Shown one piece after another: positions 8,324-15,886 of a DNA stretch of 42,674 nucleotides (the stretch's first letter is position 1; each line of letters opens with the position of its first letter). The stretch is taken from contig CAAFWO010000037.1 in NCBI GenBank assembly GCA_900766735.1, positions 1 through 42,674 on the forward strand, in the 5' to 3' direction. The notes under the pieces are model-generated. The model was not told the DNA's origin. It did no database searches and was given only the letters and a program-made list of their open reading frames with translations. This DNA comes from Clostridia bacterium (lineage in GTDB: Bacteria > Bacillota > Clostridia > CAKSNL01 > HGM11501). A program made the position numbers and the translations under genes.

Positions 8324-9202
8324 TTATTTTATGCTCCCGATAATCTTTTCGATTTCGGCAATATCAAGACCCTTGTCGGCATAAACAGAATATGCATATT
8401 CGCCGTCGTTCCAGGTCGCGCATGAAACTCCGTCGTTTCCGCGAACCTTAACCGAAAATTCACCTATCCTGACCGTTTCCTCGTTTTTATAAACATTGCA
8501 GTCGCCGCTGATGTCGCCCTTTTCCTTCGCGGTTCTTATAAGTATCTTATTATCGCCGTTTTTATAAGATACCTGAATGAAGCTCTTCCCCATTGTCGAG
8601 GTGTAATCAAACTCATAGCCTGCCGGTATATACGAAGGAAGCTTTGCGTCAAAGTCCAGCGCCTTTTTTGCCTCGTCAACGGACTCATACTTCGTGAAAG
8701 GATTGGGGATCTGAGTGCTGTCCTCTTCGCTTTTGCTGATCGTGATAAGGTTTCCATCGACCTTTACCGCGTCCTTATTGCAATAGAGAACCCCGAAAAG
8801 ACCGGCCGGTGCATATGTCACAGAGTCCTTTAATACCGGCGCCGCTCCGAGAGATTCTGGTGCGGACATTCCGATCGCGGTCGACGATGCCATATAGTAA
8901 CTGTCCGTTCCGATATAAATAATGGTATTGACCTCGCCGTTATCTAACTTAACGCTCTCATGCTCCCCGTCCCACGTTACGGTAAAGCCAAGTGCCTCGG
9001 CCGTCTTCCTCACCGGAACCATGATGACTCCGTTGTCGGTAAACGGCACATCCTTTCCGAAATCCAGAGTCTTTCCGTCCACCGTCACCCCATATGCCGC
9101 GGGAGCGGGCGAAATTACCATCGGTTCTTTTTCGGCAAAGCACGCCGCAGTGCTCATAAATACCGCCGCACAGCTTAATAATACACAAACCGTCTTTTTC
9201 AT
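8324..9202 (-). CDS. Secreted protein with copper-amine-oxidase-like and DUF4367 domains
   Basis: A 292-residue exported protein. The start chosen is the ATG at 9200-9202, with AAGGAG 8 bases upstream and a classic signal peptide (MKKTVCVLLSCAAVFMS, cleavage near residue 23). The longer reading frame upstream lacks these. About residues 38-95 resemble the copper amine oxidase N-terminal-like domain common in clostridial surface proteins. The last ~110 residues match DUF4367 and align with the outer domain of the anti-sigma factor in the same operon, sharing for example a GYEF block, an SGD motif and a final SIK. It may compete with or assist the anti-sigma sensor. This role is inferred from paralogy. 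Confidence 0.75.
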   Translation of the reverse strand: MKKTVCVLLSCAAVFMSTAACFAEKEPMVISPAPAAYGVTVDGKTLDFGKDVPFTDNGVIMVPVRKTAEALGFTVTWDGEHESVKLDNGEVNTIIYIGTDSYYMASSTAIGMSAPESLGAAPVLKDSVTYAPAGLFGVLYCNKDAVKVDGNLITISKSEEDSTQIPNPFTKYESVDEAKKALDFDAKLPSYIPAGYEFDYTSTMGKSFIQVSYKNGDNKILIRTAKEKGDISGDCNVYKNEETVRIGEFSVKVRGNDGVSCATWNDGEYAYSVYADKGLDIAEIEKIIGSIK

Positions 9203-9238
9203 AATAATTACTCCTTTTTGTTTTATATTCTTTAGGCG

Positions 9239-9278
9239 CCTTTCACTTATAAAACAATCGGGATCGGAAAAACGTTGC
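9239..9278 (-). promoter_or_regulatory. Candidate ECF-type promoter for the secreted DUF4367 protein and sigma operon
   Basis: On the minus strand a GCAAC block (9274-9278) is followed about 16 bases later by TTGTTTTATA and then GTGAAAGG. The last part resembles the leader of the other ECF sigma gene in this window (17316-17336), which reads TTGTGTATATAGGTGAAAGG. This suggests autoregulation by the sigma factor. The match rests on two sites only. Confidence 0.35.
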
Positions 9279-9280
9279 AA

Positions 9281-10108
9281 TTATTTTATCATTTCTTTTA
9301 AAAGTTTTTCGCCCTCGGCGAGCCAGTCGCCATCAAAGAGCTCTATCATACCCTTATCGCACGCCGCGGCAAGCTTTGAATCGAACGGAATTTTACCCAA
9401 GACCCTGAGGTTGCCCTTTTCGGCAATCTCGTCGATCCTGCTCTTTCCGAAAACATCTATTCTCTTTCCGCAGTCGGGGCAAACGGCATAGCTCATATTT
9501 TCAACGAGCCCCAGAATCGGGATATTCATAAGGCGCGCCATATTTATCGCCTTTTCGACGATCATTCCGACAAGCTCCTGAGGAGTTGCGACAACGATTA
9601 TCCCGTCCACCGGTATCGACTGAAAGACGGTGAGCGGAACGTCGCCCGTTCCGGGGGGCATATCGATGAACATATAGTCCACATAGCCCCAGACGATGTC
9701 CGTCCAGAACTGTTTAACGGTACCGGCGATGACCGGGCCGCGCCATACGACGGGGTCGGTCTCGTTCTCCATTAAGAGGTTAAGTGACATTACCTCGATC
9801 CCGGTCTTCGTAAAGGCCGGGTAAACTCCGTTCTCGTCGCCCGTCACCTTTTCGTGAAGGTTGAACATCTCGGGAATCGACGGGCCTGTAATATCCGCGT
9901 CCAGCACGGCGGTCTTAAAGCCGTTTCTCTTTGCCAGAACCGCCATAAGGCCTGTCACGAGTGACTTTCCGACTCCGCCTTTACCGCTCACAATGCCGAT
10001 GACCTTTTTGGCCGACGACATTTTGTTTATTTCCTCTCTGAAGCTCTCGGGGCTTCTTTCCGCGCAGGTCTCACCGCAGGACCCGCAGTCATGTGTGCAT
10101 TCGCTCAT
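9281..10108 (-). CDS. mrp: Mrp/NBP35-family iron-sulfur carrier ATPase
   Basis: A 275-residue P-loop ATPase of the Mrp/ApbC type that carries and delivers iron-sulfur clusters to target proteins in the cytoplasm. The deviant Walker A GKGGVGKS lies at residues 42-49. Cys210 and Cys213 form the CPDC cluster-binding pair. The N-terminus carries four cysteines within 15 residues (CTHDCGSCGETC), as in the NBP35-like versions. The start has an AGGA site 9 bases upstream, and the AI-2E-type permease gene ends 19 bases before it, so the two share a transcript. Confidence 0.93.
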   Translation of the reverse strand: MSECTHDCGSCGETCAERSPESFREEINKMSSAKKVIGIVSGKGGVGKSLVTGLMAVLAKRNGFKTAVLDADITGPSIPEMFNLHEKVTGDENGVYPAFTKTGIEVMSLNLLMENETDPVVWRGPVIAGTVKQFWTDIVWGYVDYMFIDMPPGTGDVPLTVFQSIPVDGIIVVATPQELVGMIVEKAINMARLMNIPILGLVENMSYAVCPDCGKRIDVFGKSRIDEIAEKGNLRVLGKIPFDSKLAAACDKGMIELFDGDWLAEGEKLLKEMIK

Positions 10109-10127
10109 TTTTTAACATCCTTTCTTA

Positions 10128-11237
10128 TTATACGCTTGCGTCTATTTTTCCGTTATCCAGATAATCGTTGGCAATCATCTTGATCGCCGCTATTATGGGA
10201 ACCCCCATGATCATTCCGGCAAATCCGAAAAGGTCGCCGAACACCACTACCGAGAAAAGAACGAGCAGCGGATTTATGCCGATGGATTTTCCCAATATCT
10301 TAGGCTGAATAAGGTTTCCGTCGATCTGCCCTAAGACGAGCTGGAAGATTATCACCCATATCGCCTTCACCGGGTCAAACGCGATCGCGGTTATGACATA
10401 GATAACCACCGCCGCAACTATCGGCCCGAAGAAGGGGACCATATTTCCGATCGCGACTAAAAGCCCCAGAAGCACCGCATAAGGCACCTTGAAGATGCCC
10501 AAAACGACCGCCGTAATCAGCCCGACTATCACCGCGTCCAGCGCGAGAGCCGAAAAGTACGAATAGAAAAGGTCGACCGTTTTATAAGCGTACGTCTTAA
10601 TAACATTCCCGTCTCGGCCGTTCATTATTCTTTTGAACACCTTCGCTGCAAAGCGCCTTATCGCCGAACCCGAAAGAAGAATGTAGACCGAGAAAACGAT
10701 CCCTAAGAAAAAGCTCATAAATGAGTTTGCGACGTTGCTCACCACTCCGACATACATATTGAGCTTTTCGAAGCTTAAATTCTCTTTAACAAAGTCGATT
10801 ATCTTCTCGTTTATCTGTTCCAAGAAATTATACCTTGAAAGATATTCGTTTTCGGAGAGGAACTTTTCCGCCTCTTTTATGTATTCCGGCGCATTTACGG
10901 CAAGCTCGCGCATGTTTTTTGCCAGTCCCGGAATGATAAAATTGACTATCATGGCGACGACCGCAATTATGATGATGTATAAAAGAAGAACCGCGAGCCC
11001 TCTTTTTTTACTGCGCACCCATTCCGACTTGCTCTTTTCAAAGAGCGACTCAAGCTTCGAGGCCGGTTTCCACAAAAAGAATGCTATCGCCGCGCCGATG
11101 ATTATCGGTGTGAAAACGCCGATAAAATCCCCGATCGCGCCGAAAGTGCCCGAAAGGTTATCCGTCAGTCTGTATATCAAAATCAAAAGTGTGCCGGAAA
11201 GAATTATTTTAATCCACGTGCTTTTTATCTTTTTCAT
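10128..11237 (-). CDS. AI-2E transporter family (UPF0118) membrane protein
   Basis: A 369-residue polytopic membrane protein with about eight hydrophobic helices, including an N-terminal pair around residues 10-55, a block near 80-105 and a C-terminal group from about 210 to 355. This fits the PerM/TqsA/YdiK family, whose members are variously reported as exporters of autoinducer-2 or as ion-coupled antiporters. The substrate cannot be told from sequence. It is first in its operon, starts 20 bases from a full-consensus promoter and has GGAGG 7 bases before the ATG. Confidence 0.88.
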   Translation of the reverse strand: MKKIKSTWIKIILSGTLLILIYRLTDNLSGTFGAIGDFIGVFTPIIIGAAIAFFLWKPASKLESLFEKSKSEWVRSKKRGLAVLLLYIIIIAVVAMIVNFIIPGLAKNMRELAVNAPEYIKEAEKFLSENEYLSRYNFLEQINEKIIDFVKENLSFEKLNMYVGVVSNVANSFMSFFLGIVFSVYILLSGSAIRRFAAKVFKRIMNGRDGNVIKTYAYKTVDLFYSYFSALALDAVIVGLITAVVLGIFKVPYAVLLGLLVAIGNMVPFFGPIVAAVVIYVITAIAFDPVKAIWVIIFQLVLGQIDGNLIQPKILGKSIGINPLLVLFSVVVFGDLFGFAGMIMGVPIIAAIKMIANDYLDNGKIDASV

Positions 11238-11263
11238 TTTTATTCCTCCGCTTCATCTTTTTA

Positions 11264-11292
11264 ATTATATCCTTTTTCCCGTGCAATGTCAA
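11264..11292 (-). promoter_or_regulatory. Full-consensus promoter of the AI-2E permease-mrp operon
   Basis: TTGACA, 17 bases, TATAAT on the minus strand (-35 11287-11292, -10 11264-11269). All 12 bases match the sigma-A consensus. It abuts the T tail of the preceding terminator. Confidence 0.88.
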
Positions 11293-11293
11293 C

Positions 11294-11321
11294 TAAAAAA
11301 GGCATTCCCTTTCGGGAATGC
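11294..11321 (-). terminator. Intrinsic terminator of the glycerol-3-phosphate operon
   Basis: GCATTCCC / GGGAATGC stem (11302-11309 with 11314-11321), tetraloop, then a T run in the minus direction. It starts 5 bases past the stop of the DUF1667 gene. Confidence 0.9.
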
Positions 11322-11325
11322 ACCT

Positions 11326-11667
11326 TTAACGTATATCCTTTGTCGCGACAATGTCCGTTCCGGCAATGCCTTTTATTATCACATCGCCGATATTGACGGG
11401 CGCCGAGACACGAGCTTTTTTTATCTCGGAAAGAACATTAAATATCTCGCCTTTTGCGATGGGCTCTTTGGTTTTCACGCTCACGACAGTGTCCGCCCTG
11501 TTTTGAACCTTAACCGTCGTTGTTAATGTCCTCACCGGATTTTTAACCTCGGCTTCGGCATATTCTCTGCCGCGCGGACAGCTGTTGCCCTTTACCTCAA
11601 GTGTTTCCTCGTCCACGGTCATGGCGCACCCTCTGGGGCAGACGATGCATGTTAAATTTCTTATCAT
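11326..11667 (-). CDS. DUF1667 protein, partner of the FAD oxidoreductases
   Basis: A 113-residue protein of the DUF1667 family. CIVCPRGC near the start and a second GNSCPRG block at about residue 28 give four cysteines likely to bind an iron-sulfur cluster. The family is usually encoded next to GlpA/GlpO-like glycerol-3-phosphate dehydrogenases and may act as a small electron-transfer subunit. The ATG at 11665-11667 is chosen over the GTG just upstream because it lies 7 bases from GGAGG and overlaps the previous stop as TGATG, a typical coupled start. Confidence 0.88.
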   Translation of the reverse strand: MIRNLTCIVCPRGCAMTVDEETLEVKGNSCPRGREYAEAEVKNPVRTLTTTVKVQNRADTVVSVKTKEPIAKGEIFNVLSEIKKARVSAPVNIGDVIIKGIAGTDIVATKDIR

Positions 11668-12908
11668 CACAATTCCTCCAGACTCACGGTGACTTCGCCC
11701 GTAACCGTGCCTTTATTTAACTTAAGCTTTTCCATTTCACCGGGCGACGCTTTTATTTTGACCGCACTCGCGATCACTTTTCCGCCGCACTCGGCCTTTA
11801 TCTTAACTCTGCCGAAGGGCTTTGTTACCCTTAAATATAGCGAAACGTCCTCGGTATTATCCTTTTCTATCACCTGGGGAAGCGCATAGCGCACGCCGTT
11901 TTCCGCGCGGACTGCGACCTTACCGTTTTCGGAAAGCACGCCCTTTATGAATTTTGCCGCGCCGAGGCCGGCAAGCTCCGCCTCGTCCGACACATAGTCG
12001 ACAAGGTCGTGCACCTGTAAAACGTTGCCGCATGAAAATATTCCTTTAATATCTGTCTGGCGCATCGAATCGACAACCGCACCGTTTGTCATCGGGTCAA
12101 TGCCGATGAGCGCGCCGCGCGTTAATTCGTTTTCCGGAATCAGCCCGACGGAGAGCAGCAACGTGTCGCACTCGATATAGCGCCCCTTTCCCTCGATCGG
12201 GTTTCTGTTTTCGTCGACCGGGGCGATGGTGACGCCCGTCACCCTGTTATCGCCGTGTATCTCTGATACGGTCGTCGAAAGATAGAGCGGGATCCCGAAG
12301 TCGTCCAAACACTGAACGATGTTTCTTTTAAGTCCGCCCGAATACGGCATGATCTCGCAAACCGCCTCGACCTTCGCGCCCTCAAGCGTCATCCTTCGCG
12401 CCATGATGAGCCCGATGTCGCCCGAGCCTAAAATAACGACCTTTTTGCCGACAGAAAAGCCCTCCGTATTCATGAGCTTCTGTGCCGTTCCGGCGCTGTA
12501 AACGCCGGCCGGGCGCGTGCCGGGAATGTTTAACGCTCCTCTGCTTCTTTCCCTGCACCCCATAGCGAGAACGACTGCGCCGGCCTCGAAGACTATCATT
12601 CCCTCTTCGGACTGTGCTGTGACAACTCTTTCCGGAGTAACGCTCACCGCCATGGTGTTATAATAGACCTTTATGCCGCGCTCTTTGACCTTTTTTTCAT
12701 AGACTGCGGCATATTCCGGGCCCGTGAGCTCCTCGCCCAGCTTGTGAAGCCCGAATCCGTTATGGATGCATTGCTTTAGTATTCCGCCGAGCGACTCCTC
12801 CCTGTCTATAATTACGACGTCGCGGACGCCCGCATCATATGCCGAGACAGCCGCCGCCATTCCTGCCGGGCCGCCGCCGATTATGACAATATCGTGTTTC
12901 ACTCTCAT
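11667..12908 (-). CDS. FAD/NAD(P)-dependent oxidoreductase of the glycerol-3-phosphate operon
   Basis: A 413-residue flavoprotein with two dinucleotide folds: GGGPAG at residues 11-16 for FAD and GSGDIG near residue 160 for NAD(P). It resembles the pyridine-nucleotide-disulfide-type enzymes found between a GlpA-like dehydrogenase and DUF1667 in Clostridia. It probably passes electrons from the glycerol-3-phosphate dehydrogenase to NAD(P) or another acceptor. It overlaps the upstream gene by four bases (ATGA) and the downstream gene by one, so the three products are probably made in fixed ratio. Confidence 0.88.
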   Translation of the reverse strand: MRVKHDIVIIGGGPAGMAAAVSAYDAGVRDVVIIDREESLGGILKQCIHNGFGLHKLGEELTGPEYAAVYEKKVKERGIKVYYNTMAVSVTPERVVTAQSEEGMIVFEAGAVVLAMGCRERSRGALNIPGTRPAGVYSAGTAQKLMNTEGFSVGKKVVILGSGDIGLIMARRMTLEGAKVEAVCEIMPYSGGLKRNIVQCLDDFGIPLYLSTTVSEIHGDNRVTGVTIAPVDENRNPIEGKGRYIECDTLLLSVGLIPENELTRGALIGIDPMTNGAVVDSMRQTDIKGIFSCGNVLQVHDLVDYVSDEAELAGLGAAKFIKGVLSENGKVAVRAENGVRYALPQVIEKDNTEDVSLYLRVTKPFGRVKIKAECGGKVIASAVKIKASPGEMEKLKLNKGTVTGEVTVSLEEL

Positions 12909-14341
12909 TTTGTCTCACCCGTCAGAAGTTCCGAACCTTCGCCCTTCTTTGTGATCTTTTCCATCGGTATCGATTTCTGCTCCGAAATTATGCGCATTAC
13001 ATAAGGCGAGCAAAAGCCGCCCTGACAGCGCCCCATTCCGGCGCGGACGCGCCGCTTTATCCCGTCAAGGTCGTCCGGCTTCGGGTTTAGCTTTAATGCT
13101 TCTTTTATCTCGCCCTCGCTGATACCCTCGCACCGGCAGATTATCCTTCCGAATTCCGGGTGTTTTTTTATATATTCGTCCTTTTCCTCTGTCGTCATCC
13201 TGCTAAATGCATGCGTGTTCTTTCTTTCGGGATTAAAATCCGGGTTTAAGTCAAGCTTTAATCCCGCGTCCTTTAATATATCGGTGACAAGAACCGCGAT
13301 TGCGGCGCACGAGGAAAGTCCCGGCGAATCGATCGCCGCGGCGTGAACGAGGCCTTTAGTCTTATCCGAAGCTTTAATTATAAAATCTCCGTCTTTTTCC
13401 GAGGCTCTGACCCCGGCAAACGAAGTTATGACGCTTCTTAAATTGACATCGGGAACGCTCTTTTTCGCGAGGCGGCCGACCGTTGATAATCCGTCCTTCG
13501 TCGTTTTTACATCGTCGGGACTGTCTGTCACATACGCCGTCGGCCCGAGCAGAAGGTTGTGATCAGCCGTCGGCGACACCAAAATACCTTTACCTTCTTT
13601 TGTCGGCACGTTGAATATCGTGTGAGTGACTTTTCCTCCCTCCGTTTTGTCCAGAAGAAGATACTCGCCCGTTCGAGGAATGATCTTGAAAAATCCGTCG
13701 CCGGCCATATCCGCAATCTCATCCGAGTGCGCTCCCGCGGCGTTTACAACATAATGTGCAAAAACTTTTTCGCCATTATCCGAGGTGAGCGTGAAAACTC
13801 CGTCCTCTTTTTCGATCGCGGAAACGTTAAAGTTAAGCTTTAACTCTGCGCCGTTATCCATCGCGTTCCCTGCCGCCGCGATCGTTAACTGATAGGGGCA
13901 GATTATTCCCGAGCTTTCGCACAAAAGCGCGGCCGTCGCCTCGGGTGAGATGTTTTTTTCAATTTTTCTCGCCTCGTCGCCGGAGATTATTTTAAGATTC
14001 TTAATGCCGTTCTTCTCTCCGCGCTCCTTTAACTCGTAAAGCGTCTTTTCCTCCTCCGCGCCGAAGGCAAGCACCATCGAGCCGTTGTTCTCATGCGGCA
14101 CATTAAGCTCGCGGGCAGCGGCATACAATAGCGGAACGCCGAGTGTGTTCATCTTTGCTTTAAGTGTTCCTGGCACAGGGTCAAATCCGCCGTGGATTAT
14201 TCCGCTGTTTGCCTTCGAAGCGCCGACCGAAACGTCGTTGCCCTTCTCTAACATACATACCTTTAATTTATAGCGCATAAGGTTTCTCGCCGTCATTGCG
14301 CCGATAACGCCGGCACCGACTATTACAACATCGTAAATCAT
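12905..14341 (-). CDS. GlpA-like FAD-dependent glycerol-3-phosphate dehydrogenase with BFD-type iron-sulfur domain
   Basis: A 478-residue flavoprotein. GAGVIG near residue 10 binds FAD. The body follows the DAO/GlpO fold, and the C-terminus adds a BFD-like [2Fe-2S] domain with Cys402, Cys404, Cys439 and Cys444. This layout matches anaerobic glycerol-3-phosphate dehydrogenase subunits, and linkage to glpP supports that substrate. Related L-2-hydroxyglutarate oxidases look alike, so the substrate is not proven. The ATG at 14339-14341 is preferred because it begins the conserved IYDVVIVGAG strand and has AGGAG 7 bases upstream; a longer open frame upstream overlaps the MgtC gene. Confidence 0.87.
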   Translation of the reverse strand: MIYDVVIVGAGVIGAMTARNLMRYKLKVCMLEKGNDVSVGASKANSGIIHGGFDPVPGTLKAKMNTLGVPLLYAAARELNVPHENNGSMVLAFGAEEEKTLYELKERGEKNGIKNLKIISGDEARKIEKNISPEATAALLCESSGIICPYQLTIAAAGNAMDNGAELKLNFNVSAIEKEDGVFTLTSDNGEKVFAHYVVNAAGAHSDEIADMAGDGFFKIIPRTGEYLLLDKTEGGKVTHTIFNVPTKEGKGILVSPTADHNLLLGPTAYVTDSPDDVKTTKDGLSTVGRLAKKSVPDVNLRSVITSFAGVRASEKDGDFIIKASDKTKGLVHAAAIDSPGLSSCAAIAVLVTDILKDAGLKLDLNPDFNPERKNTHAFSRMTTEEKDEYIKKHPEFGRIICRCEGISEGEIKEALKLNPKPDDLDGIKRRVRAGMGRCQGGFCSPYVMRIISEQKSIPMEKITKKGEGSELLTGETK

Positions 14342-14351
14342 AAAACCGCTC

Positions 14352-15002
14352 CTATTCCGCAACCGCAAAAACTATGTGCTCAATATCCAAAAGGCTGTCA
14401 ATATCACCGTCAATGTGCGAATCTAAAACAACGTTCAGACCGACAAAATTATTACAGCCGCTCTTGGGCGCAAAAACCTGATAGGACACCATGTCGGGAA
14501 GCGCCTTTTCAAGCTCCTTTATAACAGAGTTCAAGCACCTCGGGTCGTCGATCTCGATATATAAAATCTCCGTGCTCTTTTTATAGCGCTCAAACCTTGT
14601 TAAGAAAACGATCGTCGCGAGAAAGAGCACTGCGACTATCGCCGCGCCGACATAATAGCCGTATCCGAGCGCGACGCCGATCGTCGCCGTCGTCCACACG
14701 CCTGCCGCGGTCGTGAGGCCGGTTATCACATTGTTGTTTTTTAAGATTATCATTCCGGCGCCCAAAAAGCCTATTCCCGATATTACCTGCGCCGGGATTC
14801 TGAAAACGTCGCCCGTGATACCTACGGCGTTTTCGACGTACACGCTCGTCATCGACGTCATACATGCGCCGAGGCAGACCAAAATATGCGTCCTCATTCC
14901 GGCGGCGCGACCGTGGCGCGCTCTCTCGCTTCCTATCACTCCGCCTATTATAACCGCCGCGAGCGATCTTATTAATGTTTCAATGATAAACTGTGCTGTC
15001 AT
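14352..15002 (-). CDS. MgtC/SapB-family membrane protein
   Basis: A 216-residue membrane protein with four or five helices in residues 5-135 and a soluble ACT-like tail. The helix motif with GSERA.HGRAAGMRTH at about residues 24-38 is diagnostic of MgtC/SapB proteins. Members of the family are linked to magnesium limitation, and some inhibit the F-type ATP synthase. Why it sits between glpP and the dehydrogenase is unclear. A long AAGGGGGG ribosome site precedes the start, and it is spaced 18 bases from glpP. It ends with TAG, showing that this organism uses TAG as a stop. Confidence 0.9.
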   Translation of the reverse strand: MTAQFIIETLIRSLAAVIIGGVIGSERARHGRAAGMRTHILVCLGACMTSMTSVYVENAVGITGDVFRIPAQVISGIGFLGAGMIILKNNNVITGLTTAAGVWTTATIGVALGYGYYVGAAIVAVLFLATIVFLTRFERYKKSTEILYIEIDDPRCLNSVIKELEKALPDMVSYQVFAPKSGCNNFVGLNVVLDSHIDGDIDSLLDIEHIVFAVAE

Positions 15003-15020
15003 ACCCTTTCCCCCCTTAAA

Positions 15021-15581
15021 TTAAATTGACCAGAGCTTTTCACAGCCCGTTGAAATTGCCGCCGCGCCCTCTTTTAAGGCCGCCGTCACCTCTGACTTTT
15101 CCTCGATCAGGCCGCCGGCGATGACGAGCGCCCTGCCCGGCGAAAACTTTTTGATGACCTTCGGAACGACGCCCGGCATTATCTCGATAAAATCGGGGTG
15201 CGACTGGGCGATCATTTCATGTATCGTGTGGATGCTCTTAGAGTCCAGTGCGAAAAAGCGCTGAACCGTCAAAAGGCCGAGCTCGGAGGCTGACTTTATT
15301 AGATTTGCGCGAGTGCTGATTATCCCGTCCGCCCCGACTTTTTTAAGATATAAAAGGCCGGAGGAGTCCCTCCCGATACCGTCCGTCAAATCGATATGCA
15401 CAAAAACAGTCTTCCCTTTCTCCTTGGCCAGCGAAATATCTCTCTTCACGCCGAAAAGGCCGGCATTTAAATGAAACAGCACCTTAGCGTCCGACTCAAC
15501 GGCGCTTGCCCAGCCCTTTTTATCCGTCGCCGCGATGACGGGCGAGGCTATAAGGCAGTCTGCCACACTCTCTTTATCCAA
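15021..15581 (-). CDS. glpP: Glycerol-3-phosphate-responsive antiterminator GlpP
   Basis: A 186-residue TIM-barrel-like RNA-binding regulator. HLNAGL near residue 37, VHIDLTDGI near 61, ISTRANLI near 89, DFIEIMPGVVPK near 130 and AGGLI near 156 match Bacillus GlpP. With glycerol-3-phosphate bound, GlpP lets polymerase pass terminators in the leaders of glp genes. The start is TTG at 15579-15581, 7 bases from a G-rich ribosome site. A terminator-like hairpin lies in its own leader, so it probably controls this operon, including the dehydrogenase. glpF and glpK are not in the window. Confidence 0.93.
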   Translation of the reverse strand: MDKESVADCLIASPVIAATDKKGWASAVESDAKVLFHLNAGLFGVKRDISLAKEKGKTVFVHIDLTDGIGRDSSGLLYLKKVGADGIISTRANLIKSASELGLLTVQRFFALDSKSIHTIHEMIAQSHPDFIEIMPGVVPKVIKKFSPGRALVIAGGLIEEKSEVTAALKEGAAAISTGCEKLWSI

Positions 15582-15596
15582 AACGTCACCCCCCTC

Positions 15597-15639
15597 AAAA
15601 AAGCAGAAAGACGCAAAGCATCGCTTTGCATCTCTCGTC
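15597..15639 (-). terminator. Leader terminator, probable GlpP antitermination site
   Basis: In the minus-strand leader of glpP, a GCAAAGC / GCTTTGC stem (15613-15619 with 15623-15629), extended by GACG/CGTC pairs, is followed by a T-rich stretch ending in six T residues. It begins within a few bases of the predicted transcription start. Such leader terminators are the known targets of GlpP. Confidence 0.6.
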
Positions 15640-15648
15640 TCTTTTATG

Positions 15649-15677
15649 ATTATATCACAGTGTTAAGTTTTTGTCAA
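15649..15677 (-). promoter_or_regulatory. Full-consensus promoter of the glpP operon
   Basis: TTGACA, 17 bases, TATAAT on the minus strand (-35 15672-15677, -10 15649-15654). All 12 bases match the consensus. Start predicted near 15642, giving a leader of about 60 bases. The mobile cassette begins only 15 bases upstream of the -35 box and leaves it intact. Confidence 0.88.
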
Positions 15678-15684
15678 GCGTTTA

Positions 15685-15692
15685 TTTTTCCG
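15685..15692. repeat. 8-bp target-site duplication, left copy
   Basis: TTTTTCCG directly abuts the outer end of the left inverted repeat. The same 8 bases in the same direction abut the right repeat at 17527-17534, as expected from staggered-cut transposition. Confidence 0.85.
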
Positions 15693-15717
15693 CTCCCTTT
15701 TACCTTCTGTGTTGATA
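15693..15717. repeat. Left terminal inverted repeat of the cassette
   Basis: It begins CTCCCTTTTACCTTCTGTGT and matches the reverse complement of 17502-17526 at 23 of 25 positions. The differences are C/T at position 15 and T/G at position 21. Confidence 0.88.
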
Positions 15718-15762
15718 TAAGCCTATCCGCCAAACCTCAAGTTGTTTTGACGGAAAATGGGC

Positions 15763-15804
15763 ATAGAAAAAGGACAGTCGATTTCTCGGCTGCCCTTTTT
15801 CTAT
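15763..15804 (-). terminator. Terminator of the cassette sigma/anti-sigma operon
   Basis: A 19-bp stem (15763-15781 with 15786-15804), complete if two G-U pairs are allowed, with a 4-base loop and an A/T-rich base. It lies inside the left end of the cassette, 83 bases past the anti-sigma stop, and should block read-through toward glpP. Confidence 0.85.
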
Positions 15805-15886
15805 GAAGATAGCTCATTCAGTTTGCAACAGGGTCTTGTTCTGATACTTCTTCATCAGAAGTATGGCTGTTTGGGAGTGAGGCATA

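Noticed and set aside
8204..8425. Plus-strand open frames over the DUF4367 and sigma genes
   Set aside because: They are shadows of the minus-strand genes, without ribosome sites or recognisable products. The same holds for the many plus-strand frames over rpoB and rpoC.
15471..15806. Plus-strand open frame of 111 codons across the left inverted repeat
   Set aside because: It runs antisense over the glpP start, through the glpP promoter and into the cassette. Its LPFTFCVD stretch only reflects the inverted repeat. There is no ribosome site.
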